From: Streptomyces regalis
GTDB taxonomy: Bacteria; Actinomycetota; Actinomycetes; Streptomycetales; Streptomycetaceae
Assembly: GCF_001509475.1 (NCBI RefSeq)
Contig: NZ_LLZG01000345.1
Span: forward strand, 124,001 to 188,000
Length of the DNA: 64,000 nucleotides
Direction of reading: 5' to 3'
This document shows positions 30,018 to 38,361 of the stretch, piece by piece. The stretch's first letter is position 1, and every line of letters begins with the position of its first letter. Position numbers and translations under genes: made by a program. The notes beneath the pieces are model-generated. The model was not told where the DNA came from, ran no database searches, and saw nothing but the letters and a program-made list of their open reading frames with translations.

Positions 30018-30328
30018 GCGCGACGGTGGCCATGATCCTGACGCTGGCGGTCGGGACGTACGCCTTCCGGCTGGCCGGGCCGCTGCTCCACGGACGCCTC
30101 GAACTCTCGCCGCGAGTGCAGGAGTTGCTCTCGGCGAGCGCGATCGTCCTGCTGGTCGCCCTGCTGGCCACGGGCGCACTGACCGAGGGCGGCGGCTTCG
30201 CGGGGTGGGCACGGCCGACCGGGGTGCTGGTGGGCGGCGTACTGGCGTGGCGGCGGGCGCCGTTCCCGGTGGTGGTGCTGGGGGCGGCGGGGGCTACCGC
30301 CGTGCTGCGGGCGATGGGGGTGGCATGA
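30014..30328 (+). CDS. azlD: AzlD-family exporter, small subunit
   Basis: 104 residues with three or four hydrophobic helices. Starts ATG 30014 in an ATGA overlap with azlC, so the two are made together. The N-terminus MSATVAMILTLAVGTYAFRL is the family's opening helix with the conserved Y-x-x-R element, and the C-terminal helix is FPVVVLGAAGATAVLRAMG. It is required with AzlC for branched-chain amino acid export. Confidence 0.87.
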   Translation: MSATVAMILTLAVGTYAFRLAGPLLHGRLELSPRVQELLSASAIVLLVALLATGALTEGGGFAGWARPTGVLVGGVLAWRRAPFPVVVLGAAGATAVLRAMGVA

Positions 30329-30406
30329 ATCTCCCTCGGCGCGGGCATCGGCCTCGTCCTCGGGATGACGGTCTTCGACGACACTGGCTTCGCTAAGGTC
30401 CCGGCC

Positions 30407-31054
30407 ATGACCGAAGCCGACTTCCTCACCACCACCCGCACCTTCTACGACGCCATCGCCGAGGACTACGCGGACCTCTTCCAGGAGGAGCTCGCGAACC
30501 GGCCCTTGGAGCGGGCCGTGCTGGGTGTGTTCGCTGAACTCGTCAAGGGGGACGGCCCGGTGGCCGACCTGGGGTGTGGTCCCGGTCGGACGACCGCCCG
30601 CCTCGCTGCGCTGGGGCTGAACGTGTTCGGGCTCGACCTGTCGGAGTCGATGCTCGCCATCGCCCGGCGCGAGAACCCGGGACTGCGGTTCGAGCAGGGT
30701 TCGATGCTGGAGCTGGACGTCCCGGACGGCTCGCTGGCCGGCGCCCTTTCCTTCTACTCCTCCATCCACACCCCGGTGGATCAACTCCCGGCTCTCTTCG
30801 CCGAGTTCCATCGCGTGCTGGCGCCCGGCGCGCCCCTGCTCGTCGCCTTCCAGGCCGGCGACCAGCACCGCCACCACGACCGGCCCTTCGGTCACCCGGT
30901 CTCGCTCACCTTCCAGCGCCGCCGCCCGGAACACATCGCCGACCTGTTGACGGCGGCCGGCTTCGCCCTCTTCTCCCGCACGGTCCGCGAACCGGACCCG
31001 GCACTCGACGAGACGTCCCCCCAGGCGTTCCTGATCGCCCGCAAGCCCGCCTGA
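30407..31054 (+). CDS. Class I SAM-dependent methyltransferase
   Basis: 215 residues from ATG 30407 (MTEADFLTTTRTFYDAIAED), with AAGGTCCCG upstream; the frame back to 30365 has no ribosome-binding site. The SAM loop VADLGCGPGRTTARLAALG is near residue 60, the acidic end of strand 2 at GLDLSESMLAIARR, and the post-motif I region at HRVLAPGAPLLVAFQAG. It is a methyltransf_25/11-type protein. The substrate is unknown; it is independent of azlCD in function as far as can be seen. Confidence 0.85.
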   Translation: MTEADFLTTTRTFYDAIAEDYADLFQEELANRPLERAVLGVFAELVKGDGPVADLGCGPGRTTARLAALGLNVFGLDLSESMLAIARRENPGLRFEQGSMLELDVPDGSLAGALSFYSSIHTPVDQLPALFAEFHRVLAPGAPLLVAFQAGDQHRHHDRPFGHPVSLTFQRRRPEHIADLLTAAGFALFSRTVREPDPALDETSPQAFLIARKPA

Positions 31055-31072
31055 CCCTCGCCCGCCCCCCGC

Positions 31073-32857
31073 CTAGAGGCTCCCGGCGATGTCCCTCGCC
31101 GCGATGTACCCGAACGTCATCGCCGGACCGATCGTCGAGCCCGCGCCCGCGTAACTGTGGCCCATGACCGCCGCGCTCGCGTTGCCGGCGGCGTACAGGC
31201 CCCGGATCACCGAACCGTCCTCCCGCAGGACACGGGCGCGGGCGTCCGTGAGGAGGCCGCCCTTCGTGCCGAGATCGCCCGGGACGATCCGGAAGGCGTA
31301 GTAGGGAGGCAGCCAGAGCGGGGCCAAGCAGGAGTCGGGGAGGACCGACGGGTCCGTGTAGTAGTGGTCGTAGGCGCTGTCGCCCCGGTGGAAGTCGGGG
31401 TCCTCGCCGCGCAGCGCCTGGGAGTTGAAGCGGTCCACCGTGGTGCGCAGGGCCGTCGCCGGGACGCCGATCGAGGTGGCGAGCGCGTCCAGGGTCCAGG
31501 CCTTGTGCGCGGCGCCCGAGTCGTACCAGTCGGCGGGGAAGGGCAGGGCCGGGAGGACGTCCTTGAAGAGGTAGCGGTTGCGGTAGTTCTGGTCGACGAT
31601 CAGCCAGGACGGGATGGCGGGGCTCGTGTCGTGGACGTCGTACATGGTGTGGACGACATCACTGTAAGGGGCGGCTTCGTTGACGAACCGAGCCCCGGCC
31701 GCATTGATCAACAGGCTGCCGGGGAGGGTGCGTTCGGCCAGGCAGAAGTACGGCTGGCCGGGGAGCGGGATCGCCGGGCCCCACCAGGCGTCGTCCATGA
31801 GGCCGAGTGCGGCGCCGAGCCGTGCGCCCGCCCGGATGCCGTCGCCGGTGTTCTCCTTCGCGCCCACCGTCCAGTCCGTGCCGATGGGCCGGCGCTGGTA
31901 GCGCTCGCGCATCGCCGCGTTGTGCTCGAAGCCGCCCGAGCCGACGATCACGCCCCGGCGGGCGCGGACCAGGGCAGGGCTGCCGTCCCGCGTGACGACC
32001 GCTCCGGCCACAGCCCCGCTCTCGACGTACAGGTCGGTGAGCGGCGTGTCGAGCCACACCGGCACTCCGGCCGACCGCAGCCCGAGGCGCAGGCCGGCCG
32101 CCAGCGACTGCCCCATGGTCAGCGGCTTCTCGCCCCGCAGGGCCGCCGCCGTACCGCGCGCCAGGCACTGCGCTGCCACGGCGGCCCCCTTGGCGTTCAC
32201 CGCGGCCAGGGCCAGCCACTTGTAGTCCGCGCTGAAGACGACCATGCCGGTCGGCACGTCCATGTACGGCGGGTTCAGATGAGCCAGTTCGGCGCCCAGC
32301 AGGTTGCCGTCCAGTTGGTCGGGCTCGATGGAGCGGCCGTTCGCCAGGCCGCCGGGCAGCTCGGGATAGTAGTCGCTGTACCCCTCCATCCAGCGGAAGC
32401 GCAGAGGGCTGTTGGCCATGACGAAGGAGAGCATCGCCGGGCCGTGGGCGAGGAAGGCCCGCTGCCGTTCGACGGGAACGTCCGGCCCGACCACGGCCGC
32501 GAGGTAGGTGGCCGCCTTCGCGGGCGTGTCCGGGACGCCGGCGGCCAGGAGCACCGAGTTGTTGGGAATCCAGATCCCGGCGCCGGACCGGGCGGCGGAC
32601 CCGCCGAACGTGGGCGCCTTCTCCAGCACCACGCAGCTCAGGCCCTGCTTGGCGGCGGTCAGGGCGGCGGTCATGCCGGCTGCGCCCGAGCCGATGACCA
32701 CGACGTCGTACGTGCCGAGGAGGGGTAAGTCGGCGGCGTGGGCGCTCTGTTGAGCCGCTCCCGCAACGCCGAGGGCCGCGGCCGTGCCTACGGCTCCTGC
32801 GGCGAGTACGTGTCTTCGCGAGGGGTTCCCGTCAGTGGTCGTGAATGCAGTGGTCAT
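31073..32857 (-). CDS. Tat-exported FAD flavoprotein of the 3-ketosteroid dehydrogenase/fumarate reductase family
   Basis: 594 residues from ATG 32857 behind GGGGGGAGCGGC. The N-terminus has an SRRHVLAAGAVG twin-arginine signal. The FAD motif YDVVVIGSGAAGMTAALTAA starts near residue 50 and is followed by EKAPTFGGSAARSGAG. The C-terminal part includes KGGLLTDARARVLREDGSVI and YAAGNASAAVMGHSYAGAG (family FAD contact with GLYAAGN). Domain order fits the FAD_binding_2 family; a steroid or fumarate-like substrate is possible. It overlaps by 26 bases with the upstream DUF6817 gene, so the two are one transcription unit, divergent from a (now broken) LysR gene that may have controlled them. Confidence 0.82.
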   Translation of the reverse strand: MTTAFTTTDGNPSRRHVLAAGAVGTAAALGVAGAAQQSAHAADLPLLGTYDVVVIGSGAAGMTAALTAAKQGLSCVVLEKAPTFGGSAARSGAGIWIPNNSVLLAAGVPDTPAKAATYLAAVVGPDVPVERQRAFLAHGPAMLSFVMANSPLRFRWMEGYSDYYPELPGGLANGRSIEPDQLDGNLLGAELAHLNPPYMDVPTGMVVFSADYKWLALAAVNAKGAAVAAQCLARGTAAALRGEKPLTMGQSLAAGLRLGLRSAGVPVWLDTPLTDLYVESGAVAGAVVTRDGSPALVRARRGVIVGSGGFEHNAAMRERYQRRPIGTDWTVGAKENTGDGIRAGARLGAALGLMDDAWWGPAIPLPGQPYFCLAERTLPGSLLINAAGARFVNEAAPYSDVVHTMYDVHDTSPAIPSWLIVDQNYRNRYLFKDVLPALPFPADWYDSGAAHKAWTLDALATSIGVPATALRTTVDRFNSQALRGEDPDFHRGDSAYDHYYTDPSVLPDSCLAPLWLPPYYAFRIVPGDLGTKGGLLTDARARVLREDGSVIRGLYAAGNASAAVMGHSYAGAGSTIGPAMTFGYIAARDIAGSL

Positions 32858-33467
32858 GATTGCCGCTCCCCCCTGGCCCGCCCGCCCACTCTGACGATGT
32901 GTCAGAAATGCGAATGTGGCGCGCCCGCCCTGTGAAGTCAAGGGTCAGGCAGTCCTTCCAGGCCGCCTGGCTCAACAACGTCCGGAAGCGTTGGAACAGG
33001 GCGAACAGGTCGGCGCCGTAGCGCTCGCGGAAGACGGGATCGTGGTCGGTGAGGTCGAGTTCGTTGGCGGCGGTGAGTTCGGCGAAGTCGCGGCGCAGGC
33101 GGGTGTCCGGCGTGTGGGAGCGGCCTGTGAAGCGGTCGCGCACGTCGGAGCCCTGGTCCGCGAGGGTCGGATAGGTGACCTTGCGGTCGCAGGCACCGTA
33201 GAAGTACACGATCGACTCCGCCTCCGCACCGATGATCCCCTGCAGTTCGCTGCGGCGGTCGAGGGGCAGCAGGGCCGTCGGGAAGCCGTCGGTGCCGTAG
33301 AACGCATGGCAGAGACCGGCGAGCTGAAGCGCCGGTCGGGCGTTCCAGAGAGCGAGGCGGGACTGTACCCGGCGCAGGTGGGCGAGGAGAGTGCCGCCCG
33401 GGTGCGGGACGGTCTCGGCGCCGAGAGCCTCCAGCAGGGACTCTGCTTGAGCGGTGGGAGTCGACAC
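32832..33467 (-). CDS. DUF6817-like protein coupled to the Tat flavoprotein
   Basis: 211 residues, no signal peptide or membrane helix. The central part has an HD-domain-like look, with THLRR-type HLRRVQSRLALW, LAGLCHAFYGTDGF, and ESIVYFYGACDR, the pattern of DUF6817 proteins. I assign the family by memory and cannot verify it. The last 20 residues become Gly/His-rich (WAGGPGGSGNHDHCIHDH) where the gene runs over the start of the flavoprotein gene. The biochemical role is unknown; the overlap suggests it assists or acts with the flavoprotein. Confidence 0.65.
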   Translation of the reverse strand: MSTPTAQAESLLEALGAETVPHPGGTLLAHLRRVQSRLALWNARPALQLAGLCHAFYGTDGFPTALLPLDRRSELQGIIGAEAESIVYFYGACDRKVTYPTLADQGSDVRDRFTGRSHTPDTRLRRDFAELTAANELDLTDHDPVFRERYGADLFALFQRFRTLLSQAAWKDCLTLDFTGRARHIRISDTSSEWAGGPGGSGNHDHCIHDH

Positions 33468-34156
33468 GTGCCGTCCTTTCGGCGCTTGCGGTCGTCCTGA
33501 GTCGGCACCCGCTCCCTCCCCCGCACCGGTCCGGACTCCGGCGCGGGTGGGGAGCGGGTTGCCGCCCGGGCCCGCTCAGGATCGTCGTACATCGGTCAAA
33601 GGCCAGTCAATCCTTGGGATTTGTCGCTGGACCCAAGCATTAACTTGGAGGTCATGACCCTCGATGATCTGCGCGTGTTCGTGGCCGTGTGCCGGGCCGG
33701 GAGCCTCAGTTCGGTGGCTCGGGAGCTGGGGTGCACGCAGTCGGCGGTGAGTCAGCATGTGAAGCGGCTGGAGCGGGAGACCGGGGTCGCGTTGCTGGAG
33801 CGGCAGCCTCGGGGGGTCGTACCGACGCAGGCGGGGCGGGTGCTGGAGGCGGCCGCCGCCGAGGGGATCTCCGGGCTGGATCTGGCGGTACGGCAGCTGC
33901 GGGACCTCGTCGACGGGGAGAGCGGGCTCGTGCGCGTGGCGACGGGGGCGACGACCGTACGGCATTTCATGTCGGAGGCGGTCGTCGCGTACCGGCGGCG
34001 GCATCCCAAGGTCAACCTGGAGTTCCGCACGGTGAGTTCGGGCCGGGGCAGCTTCGACGCGCTGGCCGACGGCACCCTGGACCTGGCCTGGATCACCCTC
34101 GGCCCGCCGGTGCGCGGCATCGAGCAGCGGCCGGTGGTGGAGCTGCCGTGGGTGCT

Positions 34157-34220
34157 GGGCCCTGTCGTCAAATTCCCGTCGCCCGCCCTCCGGGCAGACG
34201 GGAATTTGACGACAGGGCCC
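34157..34220. mobile_element. Perfect 64-bp inverted-repeat insertion (MITE-like) in the LysR gene
   Basis: The left arm 34157-34180 (begins GGGCCCTGTCGTCAAATTCC) and right arm 34197-34220 (ends GGAATTTGACGACAGGGCCC) are exactly complementary over 24 bp. The 16-base loop itself contains GCCCG/CGGGC. Removing 65 bases restores GTG CTA GCG GTA, a continuous LysR frame, so this is an insertion. The flanks CTG and CTAG could be a damaged target duplication. The arms look like terminal repeats of a transposon (I suspect an IS5-type Streptomyces element) reduced to its ends. No transposase is present in the window. Confidence 0.8.
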
Positions 34221-34472
34221 TAGCGGTACGGGCCGGCGATCCGCTCGCCGAGCGGCCGTACGTCGATGTCGACGCCGACCTCCGGGACGTACGGCTGATC
34301 CGGCTGCCGCCGAACTCCGCCTCGGCCGCGCATCTGGACACCGCCTGCGCCGAGTTGGGCGTCCGGTTCGCGTACGACACGAGCGTCGCCGACTGGGACA
34401 CGGCGCTGCTGCTGGCCGAGCTGGGGGTCGGGCGGGCGGTGGTCCCCGCGCTGCCCGGGCTGCCCGTCCCCG

Positions 34473-34504
<32 letters not shown>

Positions 34505-34684
34505 GAGGGTGACAGCGACATCGACGGCAACCGCGATCTACGCCTGATCCCCCTGCCCGCCCTGCGCCCCCTGCCCGTCGGCTGGGCCGTACGCCGCTGG
34601 GACGCGCTCAGCCCGCCGGCCCGGGCGTTCGCGGACCTGGTGGAGCGTCACCGCCGGGCCGCGCGGGGCTGACCGCCGAAGCGA

Positions 34685-35821
34685 CTATTTCAGGCCGATC
34701 GCCGCGCAGTCCGCGGCGTACTCCGCGGTGCAGATCTGCTTGACGGTGTAGACGCCGTCCCGGACCACGGTCTCCTTGATGTTGTCCTTCGTGACGGCGA
34801 CCACCGACACCAGCTGCGCCGGAATGTCGTCCTGCGTGGGGCTGTCGACCGAGTCCTGGGTCAGCGCGTCGAACTGGAGCGCGCGCCCCTGGATCTTGTA
34901 CACGGCCATTTCCGCGGCGTTGACCGCCTCCGTCAGGAACGGCTTGTACACGGTCATGTACTGCTCGCCGGCAACGATCCGCTGGATCGCGTCCAGGTTC
35001 GCGTCCTGCCCGGTCACCGGCGGAATCTTGGTGGCGCCCGCATCCTTCAGCGCCTCGATGACCGCCCCCGCCATACCGTCGTTCGCCGAGTAGACGGCGG
35101 CGATGTCGTTCAGCCCGACGGACGCGATCGCGCTCTCCATGTTCTTCTTGGCAGCCTCGGGCGCCCACTTGGCGGTGTCGTACCGCTTCACGATGTCGAC
35201 CTCGCCCTCCAGCTCGCCGAGCGCGCCCTCCTTGAACCGGGCCGTGTTCGGGTCGCCGGGGTCGCCGTTCATCATGACGACCTTGCTGGACGCCGCCTTC
35301 GAACCGAGTTCCCCGAGGAGCGCGCGGCCCTGCACCTCGCCGACGAGCTCGTTGTCGTGGGAGACGTACGCGTCGATCGGTCCCTCCGCGAGCCGGTCGT
35401 AGGCGATGACCGGAATGCCCGCGTCCTTGGCCTTCTGCACGTCCGATGCGATGGCCTTCGAGTCCAGCGCGTCCACCAGGATCACGTCCACCTGGTCGTC
35501 GATCATCTGCTGGAACTGCTGACTCTGCTTGTCCACGCTCGCCTCGGCGTTGGCGTAGACGACCTTGCCCTTGTCGTTGGTGAGCGAGGCGACTTCTCTC
35601 TTGATGAGTGGGTAGTCGAACTTCTCGAAGCGCGCCGTGTCCTTGTCGGGCAGGAGGAGACCCACCGTGATGTCGTCGCCCTTCTTGGGGGACGCGGAGC
35701 TGTCACCGCCCCCAAGGCCGTCGACGACGCCGCACGCGGTGAGCGAGAGCGCCGAGGCGGATGCGGCGACAACCATGCCTATACGGCGTACGGCTGATAT
35801 GTGCGGGGTACGTGCATTCAC
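34685..35821 (-). CDS. Sugar-type ABC transporter substrate-binding lipoprotein (XylF/RbsB-like)
   Basis: 378 residues. A lipoprotein signal with the lipobox LSLTACG (Cys near residue 30) anchors it outside the membrane. The peripla_BP_4 fold is seen in DDITVGLLLPDKDTARFEKF, QQMIDDQVDVILVDALDSKA, DAGIPVIAYDRLAEGPIDAY and VYSANDGMAGAVIEAL, with GQDANLDAIQRIVAGEQYMT near the C-terminus. These match D-xylose or multiple-sugar binding proteins. The usual ATPase and permease genes are absent on both sides, so it either serves a transporter encoded elsewhere or is an orphan. It is convergent with the LysR remnant. Confidence 0.9.
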   Translation of the reverse strand: MNARTPHISAVRRIGMVVAASASALSLTACGVVDGLGGGDSSASPKKGDDITVGLLLPDKDTARFEKFDYPLIKREVASLTNDKGKVVYANAEASVDKQSQQFQQMIDDQVDVILVDALDSKAIASDVQKAKDAGIPVIAYDRLAEGPIDAYVSHDNELVGEVQGRALLGELGSKAASSKVVMMNGDPGDPNTARFKEGALGELEGEVDIVKRYDTAKWAPEAAKKNMESAIASVGLNDIAAVYSANDGMAGAVIEALKDAGATKIPPVTGQDANLDAIQRIVAGEQYMTVYKPFLTEAVNAAEMAVYKIQGRALQFDALTQDSVDSPTQDDIPAQLVSVVAVTKDNIKETVVRDGVYTVKQICTAEYAADCAAIGLK

Positions 35822-36045
35822 TTCTGGGGCCTTCCGAGCGGACGAGCGGCGTTGCTACCCGGTGGCGGTAGCCAACGCGGCGGGAGCATGTCACGTCAAG
35901 CGGATGTCGTAACGAGACGACAACCGTTTACTGTCGCCTCGCCGTCCCGCGCTGCCGCGCCCTCGATCAGGTCAATGCCCGAACAGCCGTACCCACCCGT
36001 TCTACGGTCGCCGCACTGTCACCCGAACTCAAGGAAGGAAGCCCC

Positions 36046-36618
36046 ATGGCAACCGCCTCCCGTGCGGCGCTGACCATCGAGGTCATGGAGATGCTGGCCC
36101 ATCTCGACCCCCGGCTCTGGGAGATCGTCGAGCCGCCGGTCCCGCCCAACCCCATCAGCGTGCCGCCGGTGCCGCCCCACCCCATTCACGACCCCGGCGT
36201 CGACATCGACTTCCGTTCGGCGGCCGCGGACGGGGCGCGTCTGAACCCGCAGCCGCTTCCGCCCCGGGACGGTCTGTGGCCGGCCGTCCGTGCCATGGCC
36301 GTCTCGGTGGCGGAGGCGACGATCGCCGCCAGCCTGGCGGGGCGCAAGCCCGCCGACGTGGTGAAGGAGGTCGGGGACGACATCTGTCCCGAACCGCCGA
36401 AGATGCCCTGGCCGAAGAAGTGGCCCGTGCCCGTGCAGCTCCAGCAGCAGCTCCTCCTCGCTCCGCAGCGCGTCTCCCCGGCTGTCCAGGCCACGGCCGC
36501 CCTGGTCTTCCAGTCCTATGCCCAGCGGACCACGGACAAGGCCCTGAGCACCGCCTTCACCAACCTGGCCGACCGGCTGTTGGAGAGGGCGCTGAAGACG
36601 GCGAACCACTCGGGCTGA
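36046..36618 (+). CDS. Hypothetical protein with the LNPQPLPP motif
   Basis: 190 residues, cytoplasmic by sequence. ATG 36046 follows AAGGAAGGAAGCCCC. A Pro-rich stretch (EPPVPPNPISVPPVPPHPIH) is followed by RLNPQPLPPRDGLW near residue 66, a short motif that recurs in otherwise unrelated uncharacterised bacterial proteins. The C-terminal half is helical (AVRAMAVSVAEATIAASLAG; TALVFQSYAQRTTDKAL). Another Pro/Trp stretch, PPKMPWPKKWPVPVQLQQ, lies between. I do not recognise a function. It stands alone, with about 220 bases of intergenic DNA before it. Confidence 0.75.
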   Translation: MATASRAALTIEVMEMLAHLDPRLWEIVEPPVPPNPISVPPVPPHPIHDPGVDIDFRSAAADGARLNPQPLPPRDGLWPAVRAMAVSVAEATIAASLAGRKPADVVKEVGDDICPEPPKMPWPKKWPVPVQLQQQLLLAPQRVSPAVQATAALVFQSYAQRTTDKALSTAFTNLADRLLERALKTANHSG

Positions 36619-36654
36619 GCCGGAGCCGGGAGGCGGCCTGCGCGGCAAGCGGGC

Positions 36655-37608
36655 TCAGGCGTGCTGTCCGATGCGGTCGACCACCTGGAGGTCCTGCAGG
36701 GTCCTGGTCTCCCAGTACCAGCCGGTCTGCACCCAGTCGTCCTTGCCCACCTTCTTCGGAACGCTGCCCTTGGTGCGCAGGCCCAAGTAGTCGTACGTCC
36801 GGCGATCGAAGAGGAAGGTCCAGTCCAGCTCGGGATACGAGACGCCGACGGCGCTGCGGCCGACGACATCCACGTCGTCGTAGTCCAGGCGGATCCGGGG
36901 GAGCTTCGACAGCGCCTCGAACGCGGCGGCCTGCAGACCGGGGGGCATCACCCGCGGCCCCATCATCAGCATGCATCCCTCGAAGAACGCGTTCCTGTCC
37001 GCCTCGGGTGAGCCCTTTTGGCCGATCTTGAACTGCTCCAGGAGCTTGTCGGGGTCCGTCGGCATCTTCTGGAGCTTGGAGTAGACGGTGGGCGGCCAAC
37101 GCACCTCGTGCTCGCCGAGCGGAGGGTCGTGGTGGACCTTGCCGTACTCCTCACGCAGGGAGGGCTTGGAGCCGTCCACCGACATCCAGCTCTCGTCGGT
37201 CCACGTTCTGGTCTTGCCGCCCTTCAGGGGCGTCCGCCTGATGTAGGTCTTGGTGTAGAAGTACTGGTCATTGCGCGGCACGGGCAGATCGCTGCCCTGG
37301 GCGCGTGACCGCTCGGCGGCCCTGCGCAGCACCTCCGTCGCGCTGACCGTGCTCAAACGAGGCGTGTCCTCGTCCTCGTCGCCCCGTGCCACGACGACCG
37401 CGACGCCCACCGCCGCCGCGGTCATGCCCGCGAGGCCGGCCCGGAAGACGAGGCGTCGGCTCAGCTCACGGCCACGGGTGGCGACGCTGCGGGACTCCTC
37501 GTCCATGGCGGTCTGCAGGCGAGCCCGGGCGGCGGCGCGGGCCTGGTCGGAGGGCCCGTTCGGGGCGGTGCCGGTGCCCCATTCGCGCACCATCGTCAGG
37601 TCATCCAT
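36655..37608 (-). CDS. CU044_5270-family membrane protein, partner of the ECF sigma factor
   Basis: 317 residues from ATG 37608, overlapping the sigma gene by 8 bases. A cytoplasmic N-terminus of about 50 residues (MDDLTMVREWGTGTAPNGPS) leads to one membrane helix (LVFRAGLAGMTAAAVGVAVV) and a large outer domain. Families with this layout and position next to an ECF sigma gene are thought to act as anti-sigma factors or their sensors. The outer part contains LPVPRNDQYFYTKTYIRR and WYWETRTLQDLQVVDRIG, typical of the CU044_5270 group. No classical zinc anti-sigma motif (HxxxCxxC) is present, so anti-sigma activity is inferred from context only. Confidence 0.78.
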   Translation of the reverse strand: MDDLTMVREWGTGTAPNGPSDQARAAARARLQTAMDEESRSVATRGRELSRRLVFRAGLAGMTAAAVGVAVVVARGDEDEDTPRLSTVSATEVLRRAAERSRAQGSDLPVPRNDQYFYTKTYIRRTPLKGGKTRTWTDESWMSVDGSKPSLREEYGKVHHDPPLGEHEVRWPPTVYSKLQKMPTDPDKLLEQFKIGQKGSPEADRNAFFEGCMLMMGPRVMPPGLQAAAFEALSKLPRIRLDYDDVDVVGRSAVGVSYPELDWTFLFDRRTYDYLGLRTKGSVPKKVGKDDWVQTGWYWETRTLQDLQVVDRIGQHA

Positions 37609-38248
37609 GGTCAGTCTCCTTCTGAGGCGCGGTCGAGGGGGTGCGTTCCGGTCCGCCCAGTGCCCGTCGCAGCCTGGTGCGGGCTCTGTGCAGGCGGGAG
37701 CGCACCGTGCCGACGGGTATGCCCAGGGCCCGCGCGGCCTCCTCGTAGTCGAGCTCTCCGCAGGCGGTGACCAACAGCACGTCCCGGTAGCGGGCGGGCA
37801 GTTCGGCGAGAGCGCCGGCCAACGCACCGTCGGTCCCCCCGGCGCCGAGCTTGTCGGTGACCGCGTCCTCGGGACCGCTGTCCTCCCGGCCCTGAGGCAA
37901 GGCCGCCATGCGTGACAGGGCCCGCAGCCGGCGGGCTTCCTCTCTGCGGTGACGGCGGATCAGGTTGGTGGCTATGCCGTACAGCCAGGGCCGGGCGTGG
38001 GCGTACGACAGGTCGTAGCGCCGGCGCCGCTGAAAGGCGATCACGAACGTCTCCGCCATCAGGTCGTCGGCGATGTCGGAGCCCAGACGTCGTGCGATGT
38101 AGCGGTGGATGTCGTCGGCGTGGCGGTCGAAGATCACGGCGAACGCGTCGGGGGTCTCCCAGGACCGTTCGATGACCGAGCCGTCGGAGCCGCCGATCGC
38201 GTCCGCTGCATGGGCGAAGGCGGCACCCGCGCTCGGCAAGAGCGTCAC
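37601..38248 (-). CDS. ECF-type RNA polymerase sigma factor
   Basis: 215 residues from GTG 38248 with AGAGGTAGGA upstream. Sigma region 2 is DAFAVIFDRHADDIHRYIAR and DDLMAETFVIAFQRRRRY (-10 recognition and core binding); region 4 is LPARYRDVLLVTACGELDYE and EEAARALGIPVGTVRSRLHR (HTH for -35). There is no C-terminal extension. It directs transcription of a small regulon; the overlapping downstream membrane gene is its probable regulator. An inverted repeat lies 40-75 bases upstream. Confidence 0.92.
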   Translation of the reverse strand: MTLLPSAGAAFAHAADAIGGSDGSVIERSWETPDAFAVIFDRHADDIHRYIARRLGSDIADDLMAETFVIAFQRRRRYDLSYAHARPWLYGIATNLIRRHRREEARRLRALSRMAALPQGREDSGPEDAVTDKLGAGGTDGALAGALAELPARYRDVLLVTACGELDYEEAARALGIPVGTVRSRLHRARTRLRRALGGPERTPSTAPQKETDHG

Positions 38249-38287
38249 GTCCTACCTCTGTGGTTCATGTCGTATCCCTCGAAGACC

Positions 38288-38321
38288 GGGTGTCATGGTC
38301 TCCTGCTGTTCGCTGACACCC
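38288..38321. terminator. Hairpin after the acyl-CoA ligase gene
   Basis: GGGTGTCA (38288-38295) pairs with TGACACCC (38314-38321) across an 18-base loop, 41 bases beyond the ligase stop on the minus strand. It may end that transcript. Because it is also 40 bases upstream of the sigma gene start it could instead be an operator; sequence alone does not decide. Confidence 0.4.
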
Positions 38322-38361
38322 GCCGCCGAGTTCCACCCCGCAAAGTGATGTGCCTCACACG

